Origin: Streptomyces caniferus
GTDB lineage: Bacteria > Actinomycetota > Actinomycetes > Streptomycetales > Streptomycetaceae
Direction: 5' to 3'
Assembly: GCF_009811555.1 (NCBI RefSeq)
Contig: NZ_BLIN01000005.1
Location: forward strand, 496,001 to 560,000
Length of the DNA stretch: 64,000 nt
This document shows, piece after piece, positions 1-14,560 of the stretch. A model generated the notes under the pieces. It was not told the DNA's origin. It was given only the letters and a program-made list of their open reading frames with translations, and ran no database searches. The position numbers and the translations under genes are program-made. How positions within the stretch are numbered: the stretch's first letter is position 1; each line of letters begins with the position of its first letter.

Positions 1-221
1 ACAGGTCCCCGTTCACCGCAGCCTTCAACGTCGCCGGCACCCCCGCCATGTCGGTCCCGCTGGCGGCCGATCCGGTCACCGGCATACCCATCGGCCTCCA
101 GTTCGCCGCCGGGTTCGGGCGGGAAGACCTTCTGTTCCGCCTTGCCGGACAACTGGAGAAGGCCGCTCCCTGGGCACAGCGCACGCCCCCCGTCTGGGCC
201 GGTACACTCCCGGCCGCCTGA
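1..221 (+). CDS. Amidase (amidase-signature family), C-terminal fragment
   Basis: The reading frame is open from base 3 to a TGA at 219-221 and gives about 72 residues. The segment FNVAGTPAMSVPL followed by GIPIGLQFAAGFGREDLLFRLAGQLE is the typical C-terminal end of amidase-signature enzymes (GatA/6-aminohexanoate hydrolase type), which hydrolyse carboxamides with a Ser-cisSer-Lys triad. The triad lies upstream of the window and cannot be seen. It precedes the monooxygenase gene by 340 bp on the same strand, so it may belong to the same catabolic locus. The family call is fairly sure; the substrate is unknown. Confidence 0.8.
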   Translation, partial: RSPFTAAFNVAGTPAMSVPLAADPVTGIPIGLQFAAGFGREDLLFRLAGQLEKAAPWAQRTPPVWAGTLPAA

Positions 222-561
222 ACCCCGCCGCCGGCCCCGGCTCACCGGGGAAAGGGTTTGGGGCCGCAGCACCGTCGTCGGCGCTGTGGTGGGAGGGGGT
301 GTTGGACCCGGAGCTCAGACCCTGTGGCGGTCGAACTGCTGGGGGGTCAGTAACCGATGCCGTCTGACTGACTGCGGCAGATGCGGGCCGGCCTGCCGCA
401 CGTACCGCCCCGGTTCAGCGGTGAGAGCAGCCTCCAGGAGCACCCGCCGGAGGCACTGCGTCAATCACTTGCTGAGAGCGGATAGTCACCTCCCGATCCG
501 GATAGGGCGAAGCCTCCGCGCTTCTTAGGGTTTCGAAGAACTCAGCGCTCAGGAGGCATAC
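222..561. other. Intergenic, no gene seen
   Basis: This is 340 bp between the amidase and the monooxygenase. No reading frame has both a ribosome-binding site and a recognisable product, and no convincing promoter or terminator hairpin was found. The last bases carry the AGGAGG ribosome-binding site (551-556) of the next gene. Confidence 0.5.
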
Positions 562-1689
562 ATGGAGAGCTATCGCGGTGCGCGGACGGCCTTGATCGTG
601 GGTGCTGGCATGGCCGGTCTGACCGCGGCGTCGGCTTTGGCACGCAGGGGGTGGCAGGTCGAGATCGCCGAGATCGGGTCGGCCGGAGCGACGTCCGGCT
701 GGGGGTTGTGTCTGACCGGTCCTTCGCTCCGTGCGCTGGACGAGCTGGGGCTGGCCGACCCGTGTCTGGCTGCGGGCTACGGAATGAGTGTGATCACGCA
801 TGTGGATGTGGACGGCGCGCTTACGGACGAGGTCCGGTTGCCGCGTCTGATCGGCGCCGAGCGGCCCGCGATGGTCGGTATGGCGCGCCCCGCGCTGTAC
901 CGGACGCTGCGTGAGCAGGCCGATCGGTGCGGCGTGGAGGTGCACCACGGGCTGACCGTCGCTGCGGTGGACCAGGAGGGGGAACAGGTCCGCGTGCGGA
1001 TGTCGGACGGGACGCTCCGGCGGGTCGCGCTGTTGGTGGGTGCGGACGGGATCCGCTCATCGGTACGGCATCTGCTGGGCCTTGAGACCGCGGTCGCGTA
1101 CCACGGGCAGATGGTCTGGCGGGCTCTGGTGCCCCGCCCGCCATGGGCCACCGGGGTGCATCAGTTCGCCGGGAAGGTCAACACGGCGGGGCTCGTGCCC
1201 ATCTCGGACAGCCGGGCGTATGTGTTCTTGACGGAGAACGGAGTGGAGCAGAGCATCTTGCCCGACGACGAACTCGTCCCGCGTCTATGGAAGTTGCTGG
1301 CTGCCTTCCCTGGCCGGGTGGAGGAGATCCGCTCCCTGGCGGCCGTGGCCGAGTCGGTCGTACGTCGCCCGGTGCTGACGGCGTTCTTGGACGGCGCCTG
1401 GAACCGGGGCTCCAGTGTGGTCATCGGTGACGCCGCGCACGCACCCGCGCCGCAGATGGCCAGCGGCGCTGCCCTGGCCATCGAGGACGGGGCGGTGCTG
1501 GCCCAGGAGCTCGAGTGCCACAGGTCGATCGGCGCCGGGCTCGATGCGTTCGTCAGCCGGCGCACACAGCGGTGCCGGACTCTCGTGGAGACCTCGGTGG
1601 CGATCGCCGACCTGGAACAGGCGCAGCGCCACCACGAGGCGTACCCGCTGGTCGATGCGTGTCACCGGCAGATGGCCGAGCCCGTATGA
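562..1689 (+). CDS. FAD-dependent aromatic-ring monooxygenase (salicylate hydroxylase/UbiH-type)
   Basis: A 375-residue class A flavoprotein monooxygenase, expected to hydroxylate an aromatic substrate with NAD(P)H and O2 in the cytosol. The N-terminal FAD fold has GAGMAG at residues 14-19. The DG motif reads LLVGADGIRSSVR near residue 155, and the second FAD motif VVIGDAAHAPAPQM has its Asp near 290. Length is normal for the family. AGGAGG lies 5 bp before the ATG, so the start is secure. The downstream gene on the same strand is an extradiol-type dioxygenase and an AraC regulator follows. Hydroxylation followed by ring cleavage is therefore a natural inference. The substrate cannot be read from the sequence. 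Confidence 0.85.
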   Translation: MESYRGARTALIVGAGMAGLTAASALARRGWQVEIAEIGSAGATSGWGLCLTGPSLRALDELGLADPCLAAGYGMSVITHVDVDGALTDEVRLPRLIGAERPAMVGMARPALYRTLREQADRCGVEVHHGLTVAAVDQEGEQVRVRMSDGTLRRVALLVGADGIRSSVRHLLGLETAVAYHGQMVWRALVPRPPWATGVHQFAGKVNTAGLVPISDSRAYVFLTENGVEQSILPDDELVPRLWKLLAAFPGRVEEIRSLAAVAESVVRRPVLTAFLDGAWNRGSSVVIGDAAHAPAPQMASGAALAIEDGAVLAQELECHRSIGAGLDAFVSRRTQRCRTLVETSVAIADLEQAQRHHEAYPLVDACHRQMAEPV

Positions 1690-1921
1690 CCATGCCGCGG
1701 GCACAGCGCGTCAGCCGCCCGCCGTGCACGGCGGGCGAGGAGAGAAGGACGACCTGCAGAACGCTTCGGCCGATCTCCGCCTGGTTGAGCACGGGGCCGC
1801 AGACGGGCCGGATGTTCCCCGGCGGCCACAGGGGCCAGGGCCCCGTACCGCCCCCCATCGCCCTCAACTGGCATACACAGCACCTCATTCGACCCAGCGC
1901 AGCAGCATGAGGGAGTGCATT

Positions 1922-2863
1922 ATGAGAGACGGCAGTCCGATCACCCACCTGCGGCACATCGATGTCGCCATGCCCAACTTCGCCGAGCAGCGTCAGTTCT
2001 ACACCGAGTTGTGGGGGCTGACGGAGATCGCAGGCGACACCGGTGTCTCGTTCCTGGCAGCCGAAGGCTCCCCGGAGCAGTACGTCGTGCGGCTGCGCCG
2101 GGAAGCGCACAAGCGCACCGACCTCATCGCCTTCGGCGCCGCCACGGCCGCCGATGTCGACACCCTGGCCGCGCAACTTGTCGGCCAGGGCGTGCAGTTG
2201 ATCAGTGAGCCGCAACCGGTTACCACCCCCGGGGGTGGGTACGCAGTCCGCTTCTTCGACAACGAGGGCCGCGTCGTGGAGGTGTCCGCCGACGTCACAC
2301 CACGACAGCACCGCCAGATCGAAGCCCGCGAGCCGATCCCCGTACGGCTGTCACACGTGCTGATGAACTCCCCCACACCCGAGGCCACGGTCGCCTGGTA
2401 CATCAAGCACCTGAGGTTCCGCCTCTCGGACACCATGTGCCTCGGCAGCCGTGGTGAGGTCATGTGGTTTCTGCGGTGCAACACCTTCCATCACAGCTTC
2501 GGCATCGTCCGCGGGCCGCACGCGGCCTTCCACCACGCCTCCTTCGAGATGCGCGGCATCGACGAGTTCATGCGCGGCACCGGCCGGATGCGGCGCCTGG
2601 GCATCGAGCGACTGTGGGGACCAGGGCGACACCGCGCCGGTGACAACACCTTCAGCTACTTCCTCGACCAAGCCGGAAACACCGTCGAGTACACCACCGA
2701 GCTGGAGGTCCTGGACGAGGACACCTGGCACCCCCACCTCTACGACCTTCGCGAGCCCGCCAACGCGGATCAATGGGGCACGGCCAACGAGATGGACGAG
2801 TTCATCGCCGCCAAGTCCCACAACGACGTCGACCCCGGACTGTTCGTGGCCCCGCCGATATGA
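1922..2863 (+). CDS. Two-domain VOC protein, extradiol (catechol 2,3-dioxygenase-type) dioxygenase
   Basis: A 313-residue protein with two glyoxalase/bleomycin-type halves, about residues 10-130 and 140-280. The second half has the order expected of an Fe(II) site: His in LSHVLM near 143, His in HHASFEM, and Glu in NTVEYTTELE. Type I extradiol dioxygenases use such a 2-His-1-Glu site to cleave catechols. I chose ATG 1922 because GAGGGAG ends 6 bp before it; another in-frame ATG at 1907 lacks such a site. It lies 232 bp after the monooxygenase and probably acts on its hydroxylated product. A non-dioxygenase VOC function is possible. Confidence 0.75.
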   Translation: MRDGSPITHLRHIDVAMPNFAEQRQFYTELWGLTEIAGDTGVSFLAAEGSPEQYVVRLRREAHKRTDLIAFGAATAADVDTLAAQLVGQGVQLISEPQPVTTPGGGYAVRFFDNEGRVVEVSADVTPRQHRQIEAREPIPVRLSHVLMNSPTPEATVAWYIKHLRFRLSDTMCLGSRGEVMWFLRCNTFHHSFGIVRGPHAAFHHASFEMRGIDEFMRGTGRMRRLGIERLWGPGRHRAGDNTFSYFLDQAGNTVEYTTELEVLDEDTWHPHLYDLREPANADQWGTANEMDEFIAAKSHNDVDPGLFVAPPI

Positions 2864-3009
2864 GCATCACCCCGCGGGGCCGCGTCACCTGCGGACGCAG
2901 AACGGCTGCCGACCAAACCCCTGACGGACCAACAGCGGTGACACACTGACTGCAAGTCCCGGTCGCCCGCATCACACACCGTGGCGGCCACCCCAAGGGA
3001 GGTGAACGC

Positions 3010-3984
3010 GTGCCGGCTCCGCTGCGCAACTTCCTCATTACCAAATCCCCCAACCCCGTCGACCTCTTGAACGCCACCACCCGCCTGTTCGGCGGCTCCA
3101 TCGCCACGTCGCCGCTGGACGGCCTGCGCAAGGGAGATCACGAACTGCGCGGGGTGGCCGCGCGCGACTTCGCCGTCGGCTACTTCGCCTCGCCGCTCGA
3201 CGTACGCGTCTCCTCGGCGGGAGGACGCAGCTCCTACTTCGTCAACATCGGCGTGTCCGGCGCGATCGCCGCATCCTGCGGGAGCCTGAACACCCTCCTC
3301 GACACCGCCACGGCCGGGGTCGTCAACCCCGGAGACACCCAGGAACTGCGCCCCGCACGTCTCACCCCTTCACGCTTCCTGGGCCTTCGGATCGACGCCG
3401 CCCTGGTCGACCAGGAATTCACCGCACTGACCGGACGCCCTCCGGTGTCCACCGTCCGCTTCGGCTTCGCCCTCGACCTGGCCAGGCCCAAGGGCCGGGC
3501 GGTGCTGCTGCTGATCCGCTCCCTCCTGGAGCAACTGGACTCGGGAGACCCCCTGTTCCAGCGTCCGGAACTCCAACGCAGCCAACTGCGCTGCATCGTC
3601 ACCGCACTGCTCCTGGCCCAGCCGCACTCGCACACCGGCGAGCTGCGAGACGGTCCTCAGCCTGGCCACCCGCGCTCCTTGCGCGCAGCGCTCGCGTTCA
3701 TCGAAGCCAACCTCACCGAGCACATCGCCCTCGGCGACATCGCCAAAGCCGCCGACTGCGCCCCGCGGACCATCAGCTCCGCATTCCGCGACCGGCTCGG
3801 CCTGTCACCCATGTCCTACGTACGCAACCTGCGGCTGGACCGGATCCGTCAGGACATCCTCAACACCACCGACAACCTCGGCACCATCGCCTACCGGTGG
3901 GGCATCTCCCACCTCGGCCGCTTCGCCGGCGACTACCACAGTCGTTTCAACGAGCTACCCTCCGACACCGCAGTCCGCCGGTAG
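3010..3984 (+). CDS. AraC-family transcriptional regulator
   Basis: A 324-residue DNA-binding regulator. The N-terminal ~200 residues look like the AraC-binding-like domain of NahR/XylS-type activators. The C-terminal ~100 residues, from about SLRAALAFIEANL, are an AraC double helix-turn-helix: IALGDIAKAADCAPRTIS, then GTIAYRWGISHLGRFAGDY with the expected ending SELP-like ELPSDT. It starts at GTG with GGGAGG 7 bp upstream. It follows the monooxygenase and dioxygenase on the same strand and probably activates them in response to an aromatic effector. That role is inferred from position. Confidence 0.88.
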   Translation: MPAPLRNFLITKSPNPVDLLNATTRLFGGSIATSPLDGLRKGDHELRGVAARDFAVGYFASPLDVRVSSAGGRSSYFVNIGVSGAIAASCGSLNTLLDTATAGVVNPGDTQELRPARLTPSRFLGLRIDAALVDQEFTALTGRPPVSTVRFGFALDLARPKGRAVLLLIRSLLEQLDSGDPLFQRPELQRSQLRCIVTALLLAQPHSHTGELRDGPQPGHPRSLRAALAFIEANLTEHIALGDIAKAADCAPRTISSAFRDRLGLSPMSYVRNLRLDRIRQDILNTTDNLGTIAYRWGISHLGRFAGDYHSRFNELPSDTAVRR

Positions 3985-4385
3985 CACCACCGCCTCCTGC
4001 CCGCGTCCTCGAACGGGCCCGCCATCAGACCCGCATCCCTCATACACCGCGGACGGACTCCCCCGACTCCTCCACGATGTACGGGCGTCGACGCGGGCGG
4101 CCGGGCCCAGCCCGTGGGCACGCGGATCTTCTCCATGCCGGGCTCGAGCTGGGTGCAGCCCCCCGCTCCCCGGCAGTGACGGCGAGAGACGGCGGGCAGC
4201 AGCGGCCATCGGCACTGTCGCGACAGACTGCGATCGTCCATCTCACCTGATCCATTGCGACGGCTCGACTGAGACTGCGTCTGTGGGCCGAGCCTGACAT
4301 GCACGCTTATCGCGCGCTCGTCGCCGAACGGGATGATGGCATGCTGGAAGCGTGAGTTCGCCCGTGATCCCGGAAGGGGGCGTTC
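3985..4385. other. Intergenic, nothing recognised
   Basis: This 401-bp stretch lies between the AraC regulator and the oxidase. Frames across it have no domain signature and no ribosome-binding site. No strong hairpin was found. Confidence 0.45.
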
Positions 4386-5510
4386 GTGAGCGTGGGGCGC
4401 GTACAGCGGCCTGAACGTGTTGCCGTCATCGGAGTGGGCATTCTCGGAGCCGGCGTGGGCTGGAACCTGTCGCGGCACGGGGCCGAGGTGGTCTTCATCG
4501 ACGCGGGCCGGCCGGGCGAAGGAGTCACCAACTGGTCTTTCTCGTGGGTCAACGCCAGCAACAAGACCGAGCGCAGGACCTACTTCGACCTGAACGTTGC
4601 GGGCATGGCGGCGTACCGCGAGCTTGCAGAGATCATCGGGCCAGACTCATGGTGGCATCCCGGCGGCCACCTGCGCTGGGCCGGGGACCCCGCAACGGAG
4701 GCGAAGCACCTGGAAACAGCCGATCTGCTGGCTAGTTGGGACTACGGGGTCGAGGTGTGGACGGGGGCCGAGGTGCGCCGTCGCCTCGAACCAGCTCTCA
4801 CTGTGCCCGACAAGACTCCGGTCCTGTTCTACCCCGACGAGGCATGGGTGCACGGACGGCATCTCGTCGGCCGCCTGGTCGGCCGAGCCGTTGACTGCGG
4901 TGCCGAGCACCGGCTCGGCACCGCGGTCTGCGACATCGGCGTCGGCGCCGACGGGAGCATTCGGACGGTGATTCTGTCGGATGGGAGCTGTCTCGACATC
5001 GACGCCGTCGTGAACGCAGCAGGGCCCGGCGCCTCCCGGGTCGCCGGGCTCATCGGCCGGCACTTACCGATGCGCCGGGAACCTGGTGTCGTCACCCGGA
5101 TCGGGTGTGCTCGGGTCCCGGTTCACCGGGCCATGCACGCGCCCCACATCGAGATCCGTCCTGACGGAGACGCTTCGGTGGTCCTCCACAGCCGCGAGAT
5201 CGACGCACTCATCGACACAGGTGAAGCTCCAGCGGAACTCGCACGGCTGCTCCACGAATCGGCGCGGCACGTCGTTCCGGAACTCGGCAACTCCGTCATC
5301 GCACAGACACGGGTAGCCCACCGGCCCATCCCAGCCGACGGATTCCCCTCGGTGGGAGCGCTACCGTCTGTGCCGGGCTACTACGAGGCCGTCTCCCACA
5401 GCGGCATCACGCTCGGGCCGGTGATCGGCCGGCTGCTTGCTTCGGAGATCCTCAGCGGGAAGAGGGACGAGATGCTTGCGGACTTCCGCCCGGAGCGGTT
5501 CCCCCAGTGA
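4386..5510 (+). CDS. FAD-dependent amino-acid oxidase/dehydrogenase (DadA/glycine oxidase-like)
   Basis: A 374-residue DAO-superfamily flavoprotein. The Rossmann start VAVIGVGILGAGVGWNL has its glycines at residues 16, 18 and 21 and is followed by the ribose-binding acid in VVFIDAGRP. The central HLVGRLVGRAVDCGAEHRLGTAV and VVNAAGPGASRVAGLIG segments, and the C-terminal GITLGPVIGRLLASEI helix, match this superfamily. Such enzymes oxidise amine substrates to imines using O2 or a quinone. It starts at GTG with a purine-rich GGAAGGGGG upstream. It stands alone, 400 bp after the AraC gene. The substrate is not predictable. Confidence 0.82.
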   Translation: MSVGRVQRPERVAVIGVGILGAGVGWNLSRHGAEVVFIDAGRPGEGVTNWSFSWVNASNKTERRTYFDLNVAGMAAYRELAEIIGPDSWWHPGGHLRWAGDPATEAKHLETADLLASWDYGVEVWTGAEVRRRLEPALTVPDKTPVLFYPDEAWVHGRHLVGRLVGRAVDCGAEHRLGTAVCDIGVGADGSIRTVILSDGSCLDIDAVVNAAGPGASRVAGLIGRHLPMRREPGVVTRIGCARVPVHRAMHAPHIEIRPDGDASVVLHSREIDALIDTGEAPAELARLLHESARHVVPELGNSVIAQTRVAHRPIPADGFPSVGALPSVPGYYEAVSHSGITLGPVIGRLLASEILSGKRDEMLADFRPERFPQ

Positions 5511-5675
5511 CAGCGTGTGGAGACGCCGGTACCGAACAGCCGGCGCAGTTCCCGACGATGCCGGTGGGGGGCCGAGGCGGAGCTGCCACAGCGCCCCCGG
5601 CCAGCCTGATGGGGGCTCTATGTCAGCTTCGCCCGGTCAGCCTGATCGGGTCGGCGGAGCCGACAGTCGCTGGCT

Positions 5676-6287
5676 CTACCAGTCGGTCAGGTCCACGACG
5701 AGATCGCAGTGCGGATCATCCGGGGCCGGCTGGTGGCGTTCCTCTTCCTCGACGAGGGAGGGGAGCGAGGCAATCAGCGCGGTGAGCGCATCGGTCAGGT
5801 GGATGTCGGCGCCGATGATGCCGGTGCCGTCAGGATGCTGCACGTACAGGCGAAGCCGATTATTGCCCCTCATCAGGAAGCCGATCAGGAAGGGGTTCTC
5901 ATCGTCGCCGGGATCGGAGAGGGCGCGCAGGACGTTGAGCGCCAGGCCCTGTTCGGGCTCCGGTTCCGGGGTGATCTTCTCCGGGTGGAGACGGATGAGG
6001 GTCATTCCCATGGCGTCGCTGATGTCGTCGCTGCTGTAGATCTGGGTGCCCGCCAGGGTGGTGCGCAGGATTCCGGGAAGGTAGGCGGGGGCCACGGCGT
6101 CGTGAGGGATCTCGTAGAGGAAGGTGTCGCCGTCCTCGTCGTCCCCGGCGTGGATGGCGATGCGTACGGCGCCGGGAGCAGGCAGGACACCGCGCACTCG
6201 GCAGCCTTCGGCGATGGGTGCGTTGAGGTGGTCCAGCAGCAAGCGGCTGATGACCGCCTGCTGCTGTCGGTCTTCGGGGTCGGTCAC
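5676..6287 (-). CDS. Hypothetical protein, acidic, 203 aa
   Basis: An unrecognised acidic protein with no signal peptide or membrane segment. It has several Asp/Glu-rich turns and a conserved-looking TGIIGADIHLTDALTALI near the C-terminus. The GTG start (6287-6285) overlaps the stop of the upstream reading frame as GTGA, so the two were translationally coupled. The upstream partner is now truncated by a transposase remnant, and this gene may have lost its promoter. No function is proposed. Confidence 0.6.
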   Translation of the reverse strand: MTDPEDRQQQAVISRLLLDHLNAPIAEGCRVRGVLPAPGAVRIAIHAGDDEDGDTFLYEIPHDAVAPAYLPGILRTTLAGTQIYSSDDISDAMGMTLIRLHPEKITPEPEPEQGLALNVLRALSDPGDDENPFLIGFLMRGNNRLRLYVQHPDGTGIIGADIHLTDALTALIASLPSLVEEEERHQPAPDDPHCDLVVDLTDW

Positions 6288-6510
6288 TGGTTCATCCAAG
6301 CGGGGCACTTGTTGTCGGGCTGATTGCGGCAGAAGGCGTTGACCACGCCGATCTTCTGTCCCTTGCCGGCGTCGTACTTCTTGTCCTTGGTGTAGCGGGC
6401 GTACTGGACGATGACGGTGAAGCGGACCTGCTTGGGGCTGCCGCCAGTCTTGATGGCGACGCATGAGCATGACTGGATGCTGCGGAGGTGCGCATCGTCC
6501 TTCAGGGAGC
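6284..6510 (-). pseudogene. C-terminal remnant of an unidentified gene, cut by IS debris
   Basis: The minus-strand frame ending at 6284 reads as a sensible protein end: VAIKTGGSPKQVRFTVIVQ, then KKYDAGKGQKIGVVNAFCRN, then CPAWMNQ and a stop. Its TGA overlaps the GTG of the next gene. Upstream of about 6510 the frame turns into Arg/Pro-rich shadow translation, exactly where an IS5-like fragment lies on the other strand. I infer that the 5' part was lost on IS insertion or deletion. The product is not recognised. Confidence 0.5.
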
Positions 6511-6534
6511 CCTCCGCTGGAGTTCTTTCCGCGC

Positions 6535-6730
6535 GCGGCGCATCCCGCGCCTCGCCACCGCAGGGCGGCGGGCGGCGGGCGGCGGGCGGTGGCCGTACAG
6601 GGACCGGGAGGTGCTGGCGGCGATCATCTTTGTCGCCACCTCGGGTTGCACCCGACGGCAACTCCTCACGCCGCTTGGACAGTCGGGGCGGACGGCTCAC
6701 CGCCGGCGCCGGTTCGCCGACCACCGACCG
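6535..6730 (+). mobile_element. IS5-type transposase remnant (N-terminal domain)
   Basis: The plus-strand frame contains WPYRDREVLAAIIFVATSGC followed by TRRQLLTPLGQSGRTAHRR. This is the N-terminal helix region of Streptomyces IS5-family (DUF4096-type) transposases, normally DREVLAAIVFVATSGCTWRQLPP. The frame decays after HRR and no catalytic DDE region follows, so the element is dead. No terminal inverted repeats were seen. Confidence 0.6.
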
Positions 6731-6861
6731 TCGGCCGGGCGCTGCACGGCCCGACGCCACCCGCACCGCCATCGAGCGACCGAACAGCAGCCGAAGCCGG
6801 CTGACACGGAGCAAGCCCCGCCGCTTCATGGGCCAAGAAGCGGGCGGAGCAGGCCATGGTG

Positions 6862-7605
6862 TCAGTGTCCGGAAGAGACGACTGCGTCGAGGGTCTTGGC
6901 GAGTTCGGCGGGTATGGACAGCATGGGCCAATGTCCGGTGGGCAGGTGGAAGCGCCGCCACGGTGACTGGTTGAGGAAGGCCAGCGCCGGCATCCCGGCA
7001 TCCAGCAGGGCCTGGGCGTCGTTGCAGGCAACCACCACATGGTCGACCTCGGGGCCGAGCTCACCGGGGCGGGTCGGCCCCTGTTGGAAGGTGCGAAAAG
7101 GCTGGGGCGTGGCCCGGGTGCGCATGAGGTCGAGCCGGCCCTCGTCGAGACCTTCGAGGGAGCTGAACATGCGCAGGAGGTCGACGGGCGGCAAGGGCAG
7201 CCGCCAGCCGTCTCCGTGCTCGGCAACCTGCCGGCGCAGTCGGTTCACCACGTCTTCCGGCATGACGTCGAGCAGGCACATACCCTCGGAAAAGGGAGCG
7301 CTGTCCAGATAGACGACCCGTTCCAGGCGCGTCCCGAGGCGGCCCGCGGCGACGGTGACGGGAACCGACGCATAGCTGTGCGCGACGAGGGTGACCTCGC
7401 ACAGGTCCTGCTCCACCACGAACGCGGTGATGTCGTCGATGTGCGTGTTCAGGCCCACCTCCGGGGTGGCAAGGGCGGATCGTTCGCCCAGGCCGGTCAG
7501 CGTCACCGGCAGCGCCCGGTGGCCGCGCTCCCGCAGCGCCTGCGCGGTGTCCTCCCACGCCCAGGCTCCGAGCCAGGCACCAGGGACGAGTACGAAGGTA
7601 GTCAT
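6862..7605 (-). CDS. Alpha/beta hydrolase
   Basis: A 247-residue alpha/beta hydrolase of the short, EstC/salicylate-esterase-like group. It begins TTFVLVPGAWLGAWAWE, with an oxyanion-loop PGAW in place of HGG. It has the nucleophile elbow VAHSYASVP (Ser77), in which the outer glycines are replaced by Ala, and a C-terminal LPTGHWPML carrying the catalytic His. The ATG at 7605 is preceded by AAGGAG. It is transcribed divergently from a WYL-type regulator 83 bp away, which probably controls it. The substrate is unknown. The degenerate G-x-S-x-G is common in this subgroup and does not imply inactivity. Confidence 0.82.
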   Translation of the reverse strand: MTTFVLVPGAWLGAWAWEDTAQALRERGHRALPVTLTGLGERSALATPEVGLNTHIDDITAFVVEQDLCEVTLVAHSYASVPVTVAAGRLGTRLERVVYLDSAPFSEGMCLLDVMPEDVVNRLRRQVAEHGDGWRLPLPPVDLLRMFSSLEGLDEGRLDLMRTRATPQPFRTFQQGPTRPGELGPEVDHVVVACNDAQALLDAGMPALAFLNQSPWRRFHLPTGHWPMLSIPAELAKTLDAVVSSGH

Positions 7606-7646
7606 GCGTTTTCTCCTTGGATTTAAGGGGTTGCGGCGAGAGTAGA

Positions 7647-7659
7647 GTCCATACAGGAC
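7647..7659. promoter_or_regulatory. Dyad GTCC-N5-GGAC in a divergent promoter region
   Basis: GTCCATACAGGAC lies in the 83-bp gap between the hydrolase and the WYL regulator and is placed for a regulator that controls both. The arms are only 4 bp, so this is a suggestion. Confidence 0.3.
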
Positions 7660-7688
7660 AGTTTCCGCCCTGAAATGCCGAGTGATCC

Positions 7689-8663
7689 ATGCCATACCCC
7701 CTGACCCGCGTACTGGCCCTGCTGGAACTCCTCCAGACGCACCCAGGCCTGACCGGTGCACAGCTGGCGGACCGCCTGGGGACCGATGTGCGCACGGTGC
7801 GGCGCTACGCGGCACGTCTGCGCGAGCTGGGGCTCCCGGTGGAATCGGAGCGAGGCCGCTTCGGTGGCTACCGACTGGCCCGCGGCTACCGGATGCCACC
7901 ACTGATGCTCACCAACGAAGAAGCCCTCGTGATCATGCTGGGGCTGCTGGCCGGGGACCGCCTGGGCATGAGCACCGCCGCTCCCGCCGGCGCCGGCGCC
8001 CTTGCCAAGATCGAACGAGTGCTCCCGGATCCGCTGCGTGCACCGCTGGCCGCCATGCGGGAGACCTTGTCCTTCACCACCGACACCGTGCTCGCGCAGG
8101 CCCCCGAAGCGGGCGTCCTGCTGACCCTGGCGCAGGCATGCCACTCCGGTCGCACCGTCGGCCTGCGCTACCGCTCATGGCACCGGGAACACACGGAGCG
8201 CGAGGTCGACCCGTACGGCGTGGTCTTCCATTCCGGGTGCTGGTACCTCGTCGGTCACGACCACCTCCGGGACGGCCTGCGCACCTTTCGCATCGACCGG
8301 ATCGCCTCCGCCACGCCCGGTGCGGCGACGTTCACCGCCCCCGACGACTTCGACCCGGTGACCCACCTCACCGCATCCCTGGCCCGGACCCCCGCGCCGT
8401 GGCGGGTCGAGGTACTGATCGAGGGCCCCATCGAGGACATCGCGCGCCGACTGCCACGTACGATCGCCACCCTCACCGCCACACCCACCGGCGTACTGAT
8501 GCGCGCGCAAGCCGCAGAGTTGGACAGCGTGGCCCGCCTGCTCGCCTCGCTGGAATGGCCCTTCACCGTCCACAGCCCCGACCAACTGCGCCGCTCGCTC
8601 AAAGACCTGGCACAACAGCTCACGGCCGCCGCCGAACGACCCGCCGGGGACCCTCCGAAGTAG
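7689..8663 (+). CDS. WYL-domain transcriptional regulator (YafY type)
   Basis: A 324-residue regulator. The N-terminal winged HTH is LTGAQLADRLGTDVRTVRRY, followed by LGLPVESERGRFGGYRLARG at about residues 20-75, typical of HTH_11. The central WYL domain, about 140-215, includes VGLRYRSWHRE and DPYGVVFHSGCWYLVGHDH, then LRTFRIDRI. A WCX-like C-terminus follows. WYL domains sense ligands or nucleic acid. The gene is divergent from the hydrolase, an arrangement that usually means local control of the neighbour. Confidence 0.88.
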   Translation: MPYPLTRVLALLELLQTHPGLTGAQLADRLGTDVRTVRRYAARLRELGLPVESERGRFGGYRLARGYRMPPLMLTNEEALVIMLGLLAGDRLGMSTAAPAGAGALAKIERVLPDPLRAPLAAMRETLSFTTDTVLAQAPEAGVLLTLAQACHSGRTVGLRYRSWHREHTEREVDPYGVVFHSGCWYLVGHDHLRDGLRTFRIDRIASATPGAATFTAPDDFDPVTHLTASLARTPAPWRVEVLIEGPIEDIARRLPRTIATLTATPTGVLMRAQAAELDSVARLLASLEWPFTVHSPDQLRRSLKDLAQQLTAAAERPAGDPPK

Positions 8664-13953
<5,290 letters not shown>

Positions 13954-14560
13954 CCGGCACCGGCGAACGGCGGACCGGAGCGGCGGCGGTGCCACCGTCT
14001 ACTCCGTGACGGCACAGCGTCGCTGCGGCACTGGGGCACTGGGGCACGCGATGAGCGGTCCGTCCGCTCCTGACTGAGCGGTTCGGGGCGGGAGTCCTTC
14101 CCTGTCCCCCTGGTCCAGGAGACCGAGCGCGACGAGGCCCTGCTGGCCCAGGGCCTCGTCGGTATGAGGCAGGTGGCGCAGGTGGTGGTGCTGGAGAACG
14201 GGTCGTAGGCGCGCCGCATGGTCGTCGACGAGCCCGGTGCGGCCGACGCCGGCGCTCGTGTCCGCGATGTGCCGCTTGCTCGGCGTCGGTGCCTGGCCGG
14301 GGGCTGGGGGCGGGGGCGAGTGCCGGCAGCCACCGGTTGGATGCCGGAAGGGCCCCGCGAGCCGGGGCACCGTCATCACCATCTGGGCGGGTGCGGCCCT
14401 GCCGTACTGCGTGCTGTCACGGGGGTCGGGGCTGGGGCCGGTCCGGTCCCTGCACTAGCTTCTGGCTCGGGACGGCATCGAGTCCATTGGCGCTCAAGGG
14501 GCATTCAGTGCGCGGCCGTGGGCAGTCGTCGTGCCGGCTGTCCACGGCCGCGCTGCCGGC
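13954..14560. other. Intergenic, nothing convincing
   Basis: This 607-bp stretch separates the decarboxylase from a convergent secreted-protein gene. Open frames are compositional. A plus-strand fragment ending near 14208 (LLAQGLVGMRQVAQVVVLENGS) could be the tail of a lost gene but was not identified. Confidence 0.4.

Noticed and set aside
5709..6323. 204-residue plus-strand frame opposite the 203-residue hypothetical gene
   Set aside because: Gly/Val-rich antisense translation without a ribosome-binding site; the minus-strand frame has balanced composition and a coupled GTGA start.
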